Shown: positions 26,271 through 40,100, numbered from the stretch's first letter. The stretch is DNA of 64,000 nt from Ptiloglossa arizonensis (GCF_051014685.1 NW_027479030.1:124001-188000), one strand, 5' to 3'. The notes: a model not told the origin generated them from the sequence alone. A program made the numbers and translations.

Positions 26271-29200
26271 AAAATACACATACCGTTGTATTCGGGCGAG
26301 TTTCTACTTTCAGATGCAATAGGAATTTTTGGGTTAGGTCAATCCGTTCGCGAGATATGGGAGATTGAAGCCAAGAAATGATTGAGAAGGCAAAAAAATT
26401 TTCGCAATTCTGCTGCTCCAAACGCTTAACCAGAATGGCCTAGGGAAAAAATGCACATACCGTTGTAATCGGGCGAGTTTCTACTTTCAGATGCTGTAGG
26501 AATTTTTGGGTTAGGACAATCCGTTCGCGAGATATGAGAGTTTGAAGCTAAGAAATGGTTGAGAAGACAACAAATTTTTCGCAATTCTGCTGCTCCAAAC
26601 GCTTATGCGGAATGGCAGATGGAAAAAGTACACATACCGTTGTAATCGGGCGTGTTTCTACTTTCAGATGCAATAGGAATTTTTGGGTTAGGTCAATCCG
26701 TTCGCGAGATATGGGAGTTTGAAGCCAAGAAATGATTGAGAAGGCAAAAAATTTTTCGCAATTCTGCTGCTCCAAACGCTTAACCGGAATGGCATAGGGA
26801 AAAAGTACACATACCGCTGTAATCGGGCGAGTTTCTACTTTCATACGCAACAGGAATTTTTGGGTTGGGTCAAACCGTTCGCGAGATATGGGAGTTTGAA
26901 GCCAAGAAATGGTTGAGAAGACAACAAATTTTTCGCAATTCTGCTGCTCCAAACGCTTATGCGGAATGGCAGATGGAAAAAGTACACATACCGTTGTAAT
27001 CGGGCGAGTTTCTACTTTCAGATGCAATAGGAATTTTTGGGTTTGGTCAATCTGTTCGCGAGATATGGGACTTTGAAGCTAAGAAATGGTTGAGAAGACA
27101 ACAAATTTTTCGCAATTCTGCTGCTCCAAACGCTTAACCAGAATGGCATAGGGAAAAAATACACCTACCGTTGTAATCGGGCGAGTTTCTACTTTCAGAC
27201 GCAACAGGAATTTTTGGGTTGGGACAATCCGTTCGCGAGATATGGGAGGCTGAAGCCAAGAAATGGTTGAGAACGCAAAAAATTTTTCGCAATTCTGCTG
27301 CTCCAAACGCTTAACCAGAATGGCCTAGGGAAAAAATACACATACCGTTGTAATCGGGCGAGTTTCTACTTTCAGATGCAATAGGGATTTTTGGGTTAAG
27401 TCAATCCGTTCGCGAGATATGGGAGTTTGAAGCTAAGAAGTGGTTGAGAAGACAACAAATTTTTCGCAATTCTGCTGCTCCAAACGCTTAACCAGAATGG
27501 CCTATGGAAAAAATACACATACCGTTGTATTCGGGCGAGTTTCTACTTTCAGATGCAATAGGAATTTTTGGGTTATGTCAATCCGTTCGCGAGATATGGG
27601 ATTTTGTGCTAAGAAATGGTTGAGAAGAGAATAAATTTTTCGCAATTCTGCTGCTCCAAACGCTTAACCAGAATGGCCTGGGGAAAAAATGCACATACCG
27701 TTGTAATCGGGCGAGTTTCTACTTTCAGATGCAATAGGAATTTTTGGGTTAGGTCAATCCGTTCGCGTGATATGGGAGTTTGAATCGAAGAAATGGTTGA
27801 CAAGACAACAAATTTTTGGCAATTCTGCTGCTCCAAACGCTTACCCAGAATGGCCTATGGAAAAAATGAACATACCGTTGTAATCGGGCGTGTTTCTACT
27901 TTCAGATGCAATACGAATTTTTGGGTTAGGTCAATCCGTTCGCGAGATATGGGAGTTTGAAGCTATGAAATGGCTGACAAGACAACAAATTTTTCGCAAT
28001 TCTGCTGCTCCAAACGCTCAACCAGAATGGCCTAGGGAAAAAATGCACATACCGTTGTAATCGGGCGTGTTTCTACTTTCAGATGCAATAGGAATTTTTG
28101 GGTTAGGTCTATCCGTTCGCGAGATATGGGAGTTTGAAGCTGAGAAAGAGTTGAGAAGACAACAAATTTTTCGCAATTCTGCTGCTCCAAACGCTTATGC
28201 GGAATGGCATTGGGAAAAAGTACACATACCGTTGTAATCGGGCGAGTTTCTACTTTCAGATGCAATAGGAATTTTTGGGTTATGTCAATCCGTTCGCGAG
28301 ATATGGGATTTTGTGCTAAGAAATGGTTGAGAAGAGAATAAATTTTTCGCAATTCTGCTGCTCCAAACGCTTAACCAGAATGGCCTGGGGAAAAAATGCA
28401 CATACCGTTGTAATCGGGCGAGTTTCTACTTTCAGATGCAATAGGAATTTTTGGGTTAGGTCAATCCATTCGCGTGATATGGGAGTTTGAATCGAAGAAA
28501 TGGTTGACAAGACAACAAATTTTTGGCAATTCTGCTGCTCCAAACGCTTACCCAGAATGGCCTATGGAAAAAATACACATACCGTTGTATTCGGGCGAGT
28601 TTCTACTTTCAGATGCAATAGGAATTTTTGGGTTAGGTCAATCCGTTCGCGAGATATGGGAGATTGAAGCCAAGAAATGATTGAGAAGGCAAAAAAATTT
28701 TCGCAATTCTGCTGCTCCAAACGCTTAACCAGAATGGCCTAGGGAAAAAATGCACATACCGTTGTAATCGGGCGAGTTTCTACTTTCAGATGCAATAGGA
28801 ATTTTTGGGTTAGGACAATCCGTTCGCGAGATATGAGAGTTTGAAGCTAAGAAATGGTTGAGAAGACAACAAATTTTTCGCAATTCTGCTGCTCCAAACG
28901 CTTATGCGGAATGGCAGATGGAAAAAGTACACATACCGTTGTAATCGGGCGTGTTTCTACTTTCAGATGCAATAGGAATTTTTGGGTTAGGTCAATCCGT
29001 TCGCGAGATATGGGAGTTTGAAGCCAAGAAATGATTGAGAAGGCAAAAAATTTTTCGCAATTCTGCTGCTCCAAACGCTTAACCGGAATGGCATAGGGAA
29101 AAAGTACACATACCGCTGTAATCGGGCGAGTTTCTACTTTCATACGCAACAGGAATTTTTGGGTTGGGTCAAACCGTTCGCGAGATATGGGAGTTTGAAG

Positions 29201-29870
29201 CCAAGAAATGGTTGAGAAGACAACAAATTTTTCGCAATTCTGCTGCTCCAAACGCTTATGCGGAATGGCAGATGGAAAAAGTACACATACCGTTGTAATC
29301 GGGCGAGTTTCTACTTTCAGATGCAATAGGAATTTTTGGGTTTGGTCAATCTGTTCGCGAGATATGGGACTTTGAAGCTAAGAAATGGTTGAGAAGACAA
29401 CAAATTTTTCGCAATTCTGCTGCTCCAAACGCTTAACCAGAATGGCATAGGGAAAAAATACACCTACCGTTGTAATCGGGCGAGTTTCTACTTTCAGACG
29501 CAACAGGAATTTTTGGGTTGGGACAATCCGTTCGCGAGATATGGGAGGCTGAAGCCAAGAAATGGTTGAGAACGCAAAAAATTTTTCGCAATTCTGCTGC
29601 TCCAAACGCTTAACCAGAATGGCCTAGGGAAAAAATACACATACCGTTGTAATCGGGCGAGTTTCTACTTTCAGATGCAATAGGGATTTTTGGGTTAAGT
29701 CAATCCGTTCGCGAGATATGGGAGTTTGAAGCTAAGAAGTGGTTGAGAAGACAACAAATTTTTCGCAATTCTGCTGCTCCAAACGCTTAACCAGAATGGC
29801 CTATGGAAAAAATACACATACCGTTGTATTCGGGCGAGTTTCTACTTTCAGATGCAATAGGAATTTTTGG
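25235..29870 (+). repeat. Thirteen-monomer tandem duplication, unit 2,299 bp, two copies
   Basis: Copy 1 runs about 25,235-27,533 and copy 2 about 27,534-29,832; exact ends can be placed anywhere in the shared stretch of about 40 bp at the junction. Every marker I checked is repeated at 2,299 bp, including two ATTTTGTGC deletion monomers per unit (25.3 and 26.0 kb; 27.6 and 28.3 kb), which account for 13 monomers less 2 bp. One difference seen is GATGCTGTAGG near 26,490 against GATGCAATAGG near 28,789. The 707-bp duplication is partly inside the unit, so it is the older event. Confidence 0.9.
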
Positions 29871-29991
29871 GTTAGGTCAATCCGTTCGCGAGATATGGGA
29901 GTTTGAAGCCAAGAAATGATTGAGAAGGCAAAAAAATTTTCGCAATTCTGCTGCTCCAAACGCTTAACCAGAATGGCCTAGGGAAAAAATG

Positions 29992-32900
29992 CACATACCG
30001 TTGTAATCGGGCGAGTTTCTACTTTCAGATGCAATAGGAATTTTTGGGTTAGGTCAATCCGTTCGCGAGATATGGGTGTTTGTAGCTAAGAAATGGTTGA
30101 GAAGACAACAAATTTTTCGCAATTCTGCTGCTCCAAACGCTTATGCGGAATGGCAGATGGAAAAAGTACACATACCGTTGTAATCGGGCGAGTTTCTACT
30201 TTCAGATGCAATAGGAATTTTTGGGTTAGGACAATCCGTTCGCGAGATATGGGAGTTTGAAGCCAAGAAATGATTGAGAAGGCAAAAAATTTTTCGCAAT
30301 TCTGCTGCTCCAAACGCTTAACCGGAATGGCATAGGGAAAAAGTACACATACCGCTGTAATCGGGCGAGTTTCTACTTTCAGGCGCAACAGGAATTTTTG
30401 GGTTGGGTCAAACCGTTCGCGAGATATGGGAGTTTGAAGCCAAGAAATGGTTGAGAACGCAAAAAATTTTTCGCAATTCTGCTGCTCCAAACGCTTAACC
30501 AGAATGGCCTAGGTAAAAAATACACATACCATTGTAATCGGGCGAGTGTCTACTTTCAGATGCAATAGGAATTTTTGGGTTAGGTCAATCCGTTCGCGAG
30601 ATATAGGAGTTTGAAGCCAAGAAATGATTGAGAAGGGAAAAAAATTTTCGCACTTCTGCTGCTCCAAACGCTTAACCAGAATGGCCTAGGGAAAAAATAC
30701 ACATACCGTTGTAATCGGGCGAATTTCTACTTTCAGATGCAATAGGAATGTTTGGGTTAGGTCAATCCGTTCGCGAGATATGGGAGTTTGAAGCCAAGAA
30801 ATGATTGAGAAGGCAAAAAATTTTTCGCAATTCTGCTGCTCCAAACGCTTAACCAGAATGGCCTAGGGAAAAAATGCACATACCGTTGTAATCGGGCGAG
30901 TTTCTACTTTCAGATGCAATAGGAATTTTTGGGTTAGGACAATCCGTTCGCGCGATATGAGAGTTTGAAGCTAAGAAATGGTTGACAAGACAACAAATTT
31001 TTCGCACTTCTATTGCTCCAATCGCTTAACCAGATTGGCCTAGGGAAAAAATACACATACCGTTGTAATCGGGCGAGTTTCTACTTTCAGATGCAATAGG
31101 AATTTTTGGGTTAGGTCAATCCGTTCGCGAGATATGGGAGTTTGAAGCCAAGAAATGATTGAGAAGGCAAAAAATTTTTCGCAATTCTGCTGCTCCAAAC
31201 GCTTAACCAGAATGGCCTAGGGAAAAAATACCCATACCGTTGTAATCGGGCGAGTTTCTACTTTCAGGTGCAATAGGAATTTTTGGGTTAGGTCAATCCG
31301 TTCGCGAGATATGGGAGTTTGAAGCCAAGAAATGGTTGAGAAGGCAAAAAATTTTTCGCAATTCTGTTGCTCCAAACGCTTAACCAGAATGGCCTAGGGA
31401 AAAAATACCCATACCGTTGTAATCGGGCGAGTTTCTACTTTCAGATGCAATAGGAATTTTTGGGTTAGGTCAATCCGTTCGCGAGATATGGGAGTTTGAA
31501 CCTAAGAAATTGTTGAGAAGAGAATAAATTTTTCGCAATTCTGCTGCTCCAAACGCTTAACCAGAATGGCCTAGGGAAAAAATGCACATACCGTTGTAAT
31601 CGGGCGAGTTTCTACTTTCAGATGCAATAGGAATGTTTGGGTTATGTCAATCCGTTCGCGAGATATGGGAGTTTGAAGCTAAGAAATGGTTGAGAAAAGA
31701 ACAAATTTTTCGCAATTCTGCTTTTCCAAACCCTTAACCCGAATGGCCTATGGAAAAAATACACATACCGTTGTAATCGGGCGAGTTTCTACTTTCAGAT
31801 GCAATAGGAATTTTTGGGTTGCGTCAATCCGTTCGCGAGATATGGGAGTTTGAAGCCAAGAAATGATTGAGAAGGCAAAGAAATTTTCGCAATTCTGCTG
31901 CTCCAAACGCTTAACCAGAATGGCATAGGGAAAAAATACACATACCGTTGTATTCGGGCGAGTTTCTACTTTCAGTTGCAATAGGAATTTTTGGGTTAGG
32001 TCAATCCGTTCGCGAGATATGGTAGTTTGAAGCTATGAAATGGTTGACAAGACAACAAATTTTTCGCAATTCTGCTGCTCCAAACGCTCAACCAGAATGG
32101 CCTAGGGGAAAAACGCACATACCGTTGTAATCGTGCGTGTTTCTACTTTCAGATGCAATACGAATTTTTGGGTTAGGTCAATCCGTTCGCGAGATATGGG
32201 TGTTTGAAGCTAAGAAGTGGTTGAGAAGAACAAATTTTTCGCAATTCTGCTGCTCCAAACGATTAACCAGAATGGCCTATGGAAAAAATACACATACCGT
32301 TGTAATCGGGCGAGTTTCTACTTTCAGATGCAATAGGAATTTTTGGGTTAGGTCAATCCGTTCGCGAGATATGGGTGTTTGTAGCTAAGAAATGGTTGAG
32401 AAGACAACAAATTTTTCGCAATTCTGCTGCTCCAAACGCTTATGCGGAATGGCAGATGGAAAAAGTACACATACCGTTGTAATCGGGCGAGTTTCTACTT
32501 TCAGATGCAATAGGAATTTTTGGGTTAGGACAATCCGTTCGCGAGATATGGGAGTTTGAAGCCAAGAAATGATTGAGAAGGCAAAAAATTTTTCGCAATT
32601 CTGCTGCTCCAAACGCTTAACCGGAATGGCATAGGGAAAAAGTACACATACCGCTGTAATCGGGCGAGTTTCTACTTTCAGGCGCAACAGGAATTTTTGG
32701 GTTGGGTCAAACCGTTCGCGAGATATGGGAGTTTGAAGCCAAGAAATGGTTGAGAACGCAAAAAATTTTTCGCAATTCTGCTGCTCCAAACGCTTAACCA
32801 GAATGGCCTAGGTAAAAAATACACATACCATTGTAATCGAGCGAGTGTCTACTTTCAGATGCAATAGGAATTTTTGGGTTAGGTCAATCCGTTCGCGAGA

Positions 32901-34540
32901 TATAGGAGTTTGAAGCCAAGAAATGATTGAGAAGGGAAAAAAATTTTCGCACTTCTGCTGCTCCAAACGCTTAACCAGAATGGCCTAGGGAAAAAATACA
33001 CATACCGTTGTAATCGGGCGAATTTCTACTTTCAGATGCAATAGGAATGTTTGGGTTAGGTCAATCCGTTCGCGAGATATGGGAGTTTGAAGCCAAGAAA
33101 TGATTGAGAAGGCAAAAAATTTTTCGCAATTCTGCTGCTCCAAACGCTTAACCAGAATGGCCTAGGGAAAAAATGCACATACCGTTGTAATCGGGCGAGT
33201 TTCTACTTTCAGATGCAATAGGAATTTTTGGGTTAGGACAATCCGTTCGCGCGATATGAGAGTTTGAAGCTAAGAAATGGTTGACAAGACAACAAATTTT
33301 TCGCACTTCTATTGCTCCAATCGCTTAACCAGATTGGCCTAGGGAAAAAATACACATACCGTTGTAATCGGGCGAGTTTCTACTTTCAGATGCAATAGGA
33401 ATTTTTGGGTTAGGTCAATCCGTTCGCGAGATATGGGAGTTTGAAGCCAAGAAATGATTGAGAAGGCAAAAAATTTTTCGCAATTCTGCTGCTCCAAACG
33501 CTTAACCAGAATGGCCTAGGGAAAAAATACCCATACCGTTGTAATCGGGCGAGTTTCTACTTTCAGGTGCAATAGGAATTTTTGGGTTAGGTCAATCCGT
33601 TCGCGAGATATGGGAGTTTGAAGCCAAGAAATGGTTGAGAAGGCAAAAAATTTTTCGCAATTCTGTTGCTCCAAACGCTTAACCAGAATGGCCTAGGGAA
33701 AAAATACCCATACCGTTGTAATCGGGCGAGTTTCTACTTTCAGATGCAATAGGAATTTTTGGGTTAGGTCAATCCGTTCGCGAGATATGGGAGTTTGAAC
33801 CTAAGAAATTGTTGAGAAGAGAATAAATTTTTCGCAATTCTGCTGCTCCAAACGCTTAACCAGAATGGCCTAGGGAAAAAATGCACATACCGTTGTAATC
33901 GGGCGAGTTTCTACTTTCAGATGCAATAGGAATGTTTGGGTTATGTCAATCCGTTCGCGAGATATGGGAGTTTGAAGCTAAGAAATGGTTGAGAAAAGAA
34001 CAAATTTTTCGCAATTCTGCTGCTCCAAACCCTTAACCCGAATGGCCTATGGAAAAAATACACATACCGTTGTAATCGGGCGAGTTTCTACTTTCAGATG
34101 CAATAGGAATTTTTGGGTTGCGTCAATCCGTTCGCGAGATATGGGAGTTTGAAGCCAAGAAATGATTGAGAAGGCAAAGAAATTTTCGCAATTCTGCTGC
34201 TCCAAACGCTTAACCAGAATGGCATAGGGAAAAAATACACATACCGTTGTATTCGGGCGAGTTTCTACTTTCAGTTGCAATAGGAATTTTTGGGTTAGGT
34301 CAATCCGTTCGCGAGATATGGTAGTTTGAAGCTATGAAATGGTTGACAAGACAACAAATTTTTCGCAATTCTGCTGCTCCAAACGCTCAACCAGAATGGC
34401 CTAGGGGAAAAACGCACATACCGTTGTAATCGTGCGTGTTTCTACTTTCAGATGCAATACGAATTTTTGGGTTAGGTCAATCCGTTCGCGAGATATGGGA
34501 GTTTGAAGCTAAGAAGTGGTTGAGAAGAACAAATTTTTCG
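29992..34540 (+). repeat. A second 2,299-bp duplication, different monomers
   Basis: Copies run about 29,992-32,290 and 32,291-34,540. GGGTGTTTGTAGC is near 30,073 and 32,372; CGGGCGAATTTC near 30,717 and 33,016; AATACCCATACC, GAACCTAAGAAATTG, GTTGCGTCAATCC and ATATGGTAGTTTG also keep the spacing. The two missing bases lie in the GAAGAACAAA monomer (near 32,228 and 34,527). One clear difference is CTGCTTTTCC near 31,719 against CTGCTGCTCC near 34,018. The unit length equals that of the preceding 25.2-29.9 kb duplication although its monomers and indels differ. Confidence 0.88.
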
Positions 34541-36131
34541 CACTTCTGCTGCTCCAAACGCTTAACCAGAATGGCCTAGGGAAAAAATACACATACCGTT
34601 GTAATCGGGCGAATTTCTACTTTCAGATGCAATAGGAATGTTTGGGTTAGGTCAATCCGTTCGCGAGATATGGGAGTTTGAAGCCAAGAAATGATTGAGA
34701 AGGCAAAAAATTTTTCGCAATTCTGCTGCTCCAAACGCTTAACCAGAATGGCCTAGGGAAAAAATGCACATACCGTTGTAATCGGGCGAGTTTCTACTTT
34801 CAGATGCAATAGGAATTTTTGGGTTAGGACAATCCGTTCGCGCGATATGAGAGTTTGAAGCTAAGAAATGGTTGACAAGACAACAAATTTTTCGCACTTC
34901 TATTGCTCCAATCGCTTAACCAGATTGGCCTAGGGAAAAAATACACATACCGTTGTAATCGGGCGAGTTTCTACTTTCAGATGCAATAGGAATTTTTGGG
35001 TTAGGTCAATCCGTTCGCGAGATATGGGAGTTTGAAGCCAAGAAATGATTGAGAAGGCAAAAAATTTTTCGCAATTCTGCTGCTCCAAACGCTTAACCAG
35101 AATGGCCTAGGGAAAAAATACCCATACCGTTGTAATCGGGCGAGTTTCTACTTTCAGGTGCAATAGGAATTTTTGGGTTAGGTCAATCCGTTCGCGAGAT
35201 ATGGGAGTTTGAAGCCAAGAAATGGTTGAGAAGGCAAAAAATTTTTCGCAATTCTGTTGCTCCAAACGCTTAACCAGAATGGCCTAGGGAAAAAATACCC
35301 ATACCGTTGTAATCGGGCGAGTTTCTACTTTCAGATGCAATAGGAATTTTTGGGTTAGGTCAATCCGTTCGCGAGATATGGGAGTTTGAACCTAAGAAAT
35401 TGTTGAGAAGAGAATAAATTTTTCGCAATTCTGCTGCTCCAAACGCTTAACCAGAATGGCCTAGGGAAAAAATGCACATACCGTTGTAATCGGGCGAGTT
35501 TCTACTTTCAGATGCAATAGGAATGTTTGGGTTATGTCAATCCGTTCGCGAGATATGGGAGTTTGAAGCTAAGAAATGGTTGAGAAAAGAACAAATTTTT
35601 CGCAATTCTGCTGCTCCAAACCCTTAACCCGAATGGCCTATGGAAAAAATACACATACCGTTGTAATCGGGCGAGTTTCTACTTTCAGATGCAATAGGAA
35701 TTTTTGGGTTGCGTCAATCCGTTCGCGAGATATGGGAGTTTGAAGCCAAGAAATGATTGAGAAGGCAAAGAAATTTTCGCAATTCTGCTGCTCCAAACGC
35801 TTAACCAGAATGGCATAGGGAAAAAATACACATACCGTTGTATTCGGGCGAGTTTCTACTTTCAGTTGCAATAGGAATTTTTGGGTTAGGTCAATCCGTT
35901 CGCGAGATATGGTAGTTTGAAGCTATGAAATGGTTGACAAGACAACAAATTTTTCGCAATTCTGCTGCTCCAAACGCTCAACCAGAATGGCCTAGGGGAA
36001 AAACGCACATACCGTTGTAATCGTGCGTGTTTCTACTTTCAGATGCAATACGAATTTTTGGGTTAGGTCAATCCGTTCGCGAGATATGGGAGTTTGAAGC
36101 TAAGAAGTGGTTGAGAAGAACAAATTTTTCG
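34541..36131 (+). repeat. Third, partial copy re-entering the unit after nine monomers
   Basis: This segment matches 32,950-34,539 at 1,591 bp (nine monomers less 2). At the left junction near 34,540 the sequence leaves the GAAGAACAAA monomer and jumps to the CGCACTTC / CGGGCGAATTTC monomer, skipping about four monomers of the 2,299-bp unit. At the right end, near 36,132, it continues into the CCAAACGATTAACC monomer as copy 1 does at 32,242. Both junctions lie within homologous monomer positions. Confidence 0.85.
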
Positions 36132-36530
36132 CAATTCTGCTGCTCCAAACGATTAACCAGAATGGCCTATGGAAAAAATACACATACCGTTGTAATCGGG
36201 CGAGTTTCTACTTTCAGATGCAATAGGAATTTTTGGGTTGCGTCAATCCGTTCGCGAGATATGGGAGTTTGAAGCCAAGAAATGATTGAGAAGGCAAAGA
36301 AATTTTCGCAATTCTGCTGCTCCAAACGCTTAACCAGAATGGCATAGGCAAAAAATACACATACCGTTGTAATCGGGCGAGTTTCTACTTTCAGTTGCAA
36401 TAGGAATTTTTGGGTTAGGTCAATCCGTTCGCGAGATATGGTAGTTTGAAGCTATGAAATGGTTGACAAGACAACAAATTTTTCGCAATTCTGCTGCTCC
36501 AAACGCTCAACCAGAATGGCCTAGGGAAAA
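36132..36530 (+). repeat. Three-monomer (529-bp) local duplication
   Basis: Bases 36,167-36,520 match 35,638-35,991 at 529 bp, with shared GTTGCGTCAATCC, GGCAAAGAAATTTTCGC and ATATGGTAGTTTG. The spacing is three monomers less the two bases missing from the intervening GAAGAACAAA monomer. A private change is ATAGGCAAAAAATAC near 36,344. Confidence 0.8.
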
Positions 36531-39500
36531 AACGCACATACCGTTGTAATCGGGCGAGTTTCTACTTTCAGATGCAATAGGAATTTTTGGGTTAGGTCAA
36601 TCCGTTCGCGAGATATGGGAGTTTGAAGCCAAGAAATGGTTGAGATCGCAACAAATTTTTCGCAATTCTGCTGCTCCAAACGCTTAACCAGTATGGCCTA
36701 GGTAAAAAATACACATACCATTGTAATCGGGCGAGTTTCTACTTTCAGATGCAATAGGAATTTTGGGGTTAGGTCAATCCGTTCGCGAGATATGGGAGTT
36801 TGAAGCTATGAAATGGTTGACAAGACATCAATTTTTTTGCACTTCTGCTGCTCCAATCGCTTAACGAGAATGGCCTAGGGAAAAAATACGCATACCGTTG
36901 TAATCGGGCGAGTTTCTACTTTCAGATGCAATAGGAATTTTTGGGTTAAGTCAATCCGTTCGCGAGATATGGGAGTTTGAAGCCAAGAAATAATTGAGAA
37001 GGCAAAAAATTTTTCGCAATTCTGCTGCTCCAAACGCTTAACCAGAATGGCATAAGGAAAAAATACGCATACCGTTGTAATCGGGCGAGTTTCTACTTTC
37101 AGATGCAATAGGAATTTTTGGGTTAGTTCAATCCGTTCGCGAGATATGGGACTCTGAAGCTAAGAAATGGTAGAGAAGAGAACAAATTTTTCGCTATTCT
37201 GCTGCTCCAAACGTTTAACCAGAATGGCATAAGGAAAAAATACACCTACCGTTGTAATCGGCCGAGTTTCTACTTTCAGACGCAACAGGAATTTTTGGGT
37301 TGGGTCAATCCGTTCGCGAGATATGGGATGTTGAAGCCAAGAAATGGTTGAGAAGAGAACAAATTTTTCGCAATTCTGCTGCTCCAAACGCATAACCAGA
37401 ATGGCCTATGGAAAAAATACACATACCGTTGTAATCGGGCGAGTTTCTACTTTCAGATGCAATAGGAATTTTTGGGTTAGTTCAATCCGTTCGCGAGATA
37501 TGGGAGTTTGAAGCCAAGAAATCATTGAGAAGGCAAAAAAATTTACGCAATTCTGCTGCTCCAAACGCTTAACCAGAATGGCCTAGGGAAAAAATACACA
37601 TACCGTTGTAATCGGGCGAGTTTCTACTTTCAGATGCAATGGGAATTTTTGGATTAGGTCAATCCGTTCGCGAGATATGGGAGTTTGAAGCTAGGAAATG
37701 GTTGAGAAGAGAACAAATTTTTCGCACTTCTGCTGCTCCAATCGCTTAACCAGAATGGCATAGGGAAAAAATACACCTACCCTTGTAATCGGGCGAGTTT
37801 CTACTTTCGAACGCAACAGGAATTTTTGGGTTGAGTCAATCCGTTCGCGAGATATGGGAGGCTGAAGCCAAGAAATGGTTGAGAACGCAAAAAATTTTTC
37901 GCAATTCTGCTGCTCCAAACGCTTAACCAGAATGGCCTAGGGAAAAAATACACATACCGTTGTAATCGGGCGAGTTTCTACTTTCAGATGCAATAGGGAT
38001 TTTTGGGTTAAGTCAATTCGTTCGCGAGATATGGGAGTTTGAAGCTAAGAAGTGGTTGAGAAGACAACAAATTTTTCGCAATTCTGCTGCTCCAAACGCT
38101 TAACCAGAATGGCCTATGGAAAAAATACACATACCGTTGTATTCGGGCGAGTTTCTACATTCAGATGCAATAGGAATTTTTGGGTTAGGTCAATCCGTTC
38201 GCGAGATATGGGAGTTTGAAGCCAAGAAATGATTGAGAAGGCAAAAAAATTTTCGCAATTCTGCTGCTCCAAACGCTTAACCAGAATGGCCTAGGGAAAA
38301 AATGCACATACCGTTGTAATCGGGCGAGTTTCTACTTTCAGATGCAATAGGAATTTTTGGGTTAGGACAATCCGTTCGCGAGATATGAGAGTTTGAAGCT
38401 AAGAAATGGTTGACAAGACAACAAATTTTTCGCACTTCTATTGCTCCAATCGCTTAACCAGAATGGCCTAGGGAAAAAGTACACATACCGTTGTAATCGG
38501 GCGAGTTTCTACTTTCAGATGCAATAGGAATTTTTGGGTTAGGTCAAACCGTTCGCGAGATATGGGTGTTTGAAGCTAAGAAATGGTTGAGAAGACAACA
38601 AATTTTTCGCAATTCTGCTGCTCCAAACGCTTATGCGGAATGGCAGATGGAAAAAGTACACATACCGTTGTAATCGGGCGAGTTTCTACTTTCAGATGCA
38701 ATAGGAATTTTTGGGTTAGGTCAATCCGTTCGCGAGATATGGGAGTTTGAAGCCAAGAAATGATTGAGAAGGCAAAAAATTTTTCGCAATTCTGCTGCTC
38801 CAAACGCTTAACCGGAATGGCATAGGGAAAAAGTACACATACCGCTGTAATCGGGCGAGTTTCTACTTTCAGACGCAACAGGAATTTTTGGGTTGGGTCA
38901 AACCGTTCGCGAGATATGGGAGTTTGAAGCCAAGAAATGGTTGAGAAGACAACAAATTTTTCGCAATTCTGCTGCTCCAAACGCTTATGCGGAATGGCAC
39001 ATGGAAAAAGTACACATACCGTTGTAATCGGGCGAGTTTCTACTTTCAGATGCAATAGGAATTTTTGGGTTTGGTCAATCTGTTCGCGAGATATGGGACT
39101 TTGAAGCTAAGAAATGGTTGAGAAGACAACAAATTTTTCGCAATTCTGCTGCTCCAAACGCTTAACCAGAATGGCATAGGGAAAAAATACACCTACCGTT
39201 GTAATCGGGCGAGTTTCTACTTTCAAACGCAACAGGAATTTTTGGGTTGGGTCAATCCGTTCGCGAGATATGGGAGGCTGAAGCCAAGAAATGGTTGAGA
39301 ACGCAAAAAATTTTTCGCAATTCTGCTGCTCCAAACGCTTAACCAGAATGGCCTAGGGAAAAAATACACATACCGTTGTAATCGGGCGAGTTTCTACTTT
39401 CAGATGCAATGGGAATTTTTGGGTTAGGTCAATCCGTTCGCGAGATATGGGAGTTTGAAGCTAGGAAATGGTTGAGAAGAGAACAAATTTTTCGCACTTC

Positions 39501-40100
39501 TGCTGCTCCAATCGCTTAACCAGAATGGCATAGGGAAAAAATACACCTACCCTTGTAATCGGGCGAGTTTCTACTTTCGGACGCAACAGGAATTTTTGGG
39601 CTGGGTCAATCCGTTCGCGAGATATGGGAGGTTGAAGCCAAGAAATGGTTGAGAACGCAAAAAATTTTTCGCAATTCTGGTGCTCCAAATGCTTAACCAG
39701 AATGGCCTAGGGAGAAAATACACTTACCGTTGTAATCGGGCGAGTTTCTACTTTCAGATGCAATGGGAATTTTTGGGTTAGGTCAATCCGTTCGCGAGAT
39801 ATGGGAGTTTGAAGCTAGGAAATGGTTGAGAAGAGAACAAATTTTTCGCACTTCTGCTGCTCCAATCGCTTAACCAGAATGGCATAGGGAAAAAATACAC
39901 CTACCGTTGTAATCGGGCGAGTTTCTACTTTCAGACGCAACAGGAATTTTTGGGTTGGGTCAATCCGTTCGCGAGATATGGGAGGCTGAAGCCAAGAAAT
40001 GGTTGAGAACGCAAAAAATTTTTCGCAATTCTGCTGCTCCAAACGCTTAACCAGAATGGCCTAGGGAAAAAATACACATACCGTTGTAATCGGGCGAGTT
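36531..40100 (+). repeat. Abridged copy of the 17.4-24.7 kb region
   Basis: In order: GGTTGAGATCGCAAC near 36,642 resembles 17,538; 36,875-37,393 matches 17,948-18,466 at 18,927 bp, including the rare CGCATAACC variant; AAAAAAATTTACGC near 37,535 resembles 19,671; 37,691-37,918 matches 19,826-20,053; 37,930-38,560 matches 23,072-23,700; 39,107-40,042 matches 23,718-24,653. So about 3.5 kb here carries, in the same order, pieces spread over 7 kb upstream, as if copied and then internally deleted. Three extra monomers at 38,576-39,055 resemble 26,548-27,027. Confidence 0.72.

Noticed and set aside
32141..32388. Plus-strand frame near 32.1-32.4 kb and its copy at 36.0-36.3 kb
   Set aside because: It is open only because the two-base deletion in the GAAGAACAAA monomer shifts frame; it opens at GTG and is repeated satellite.
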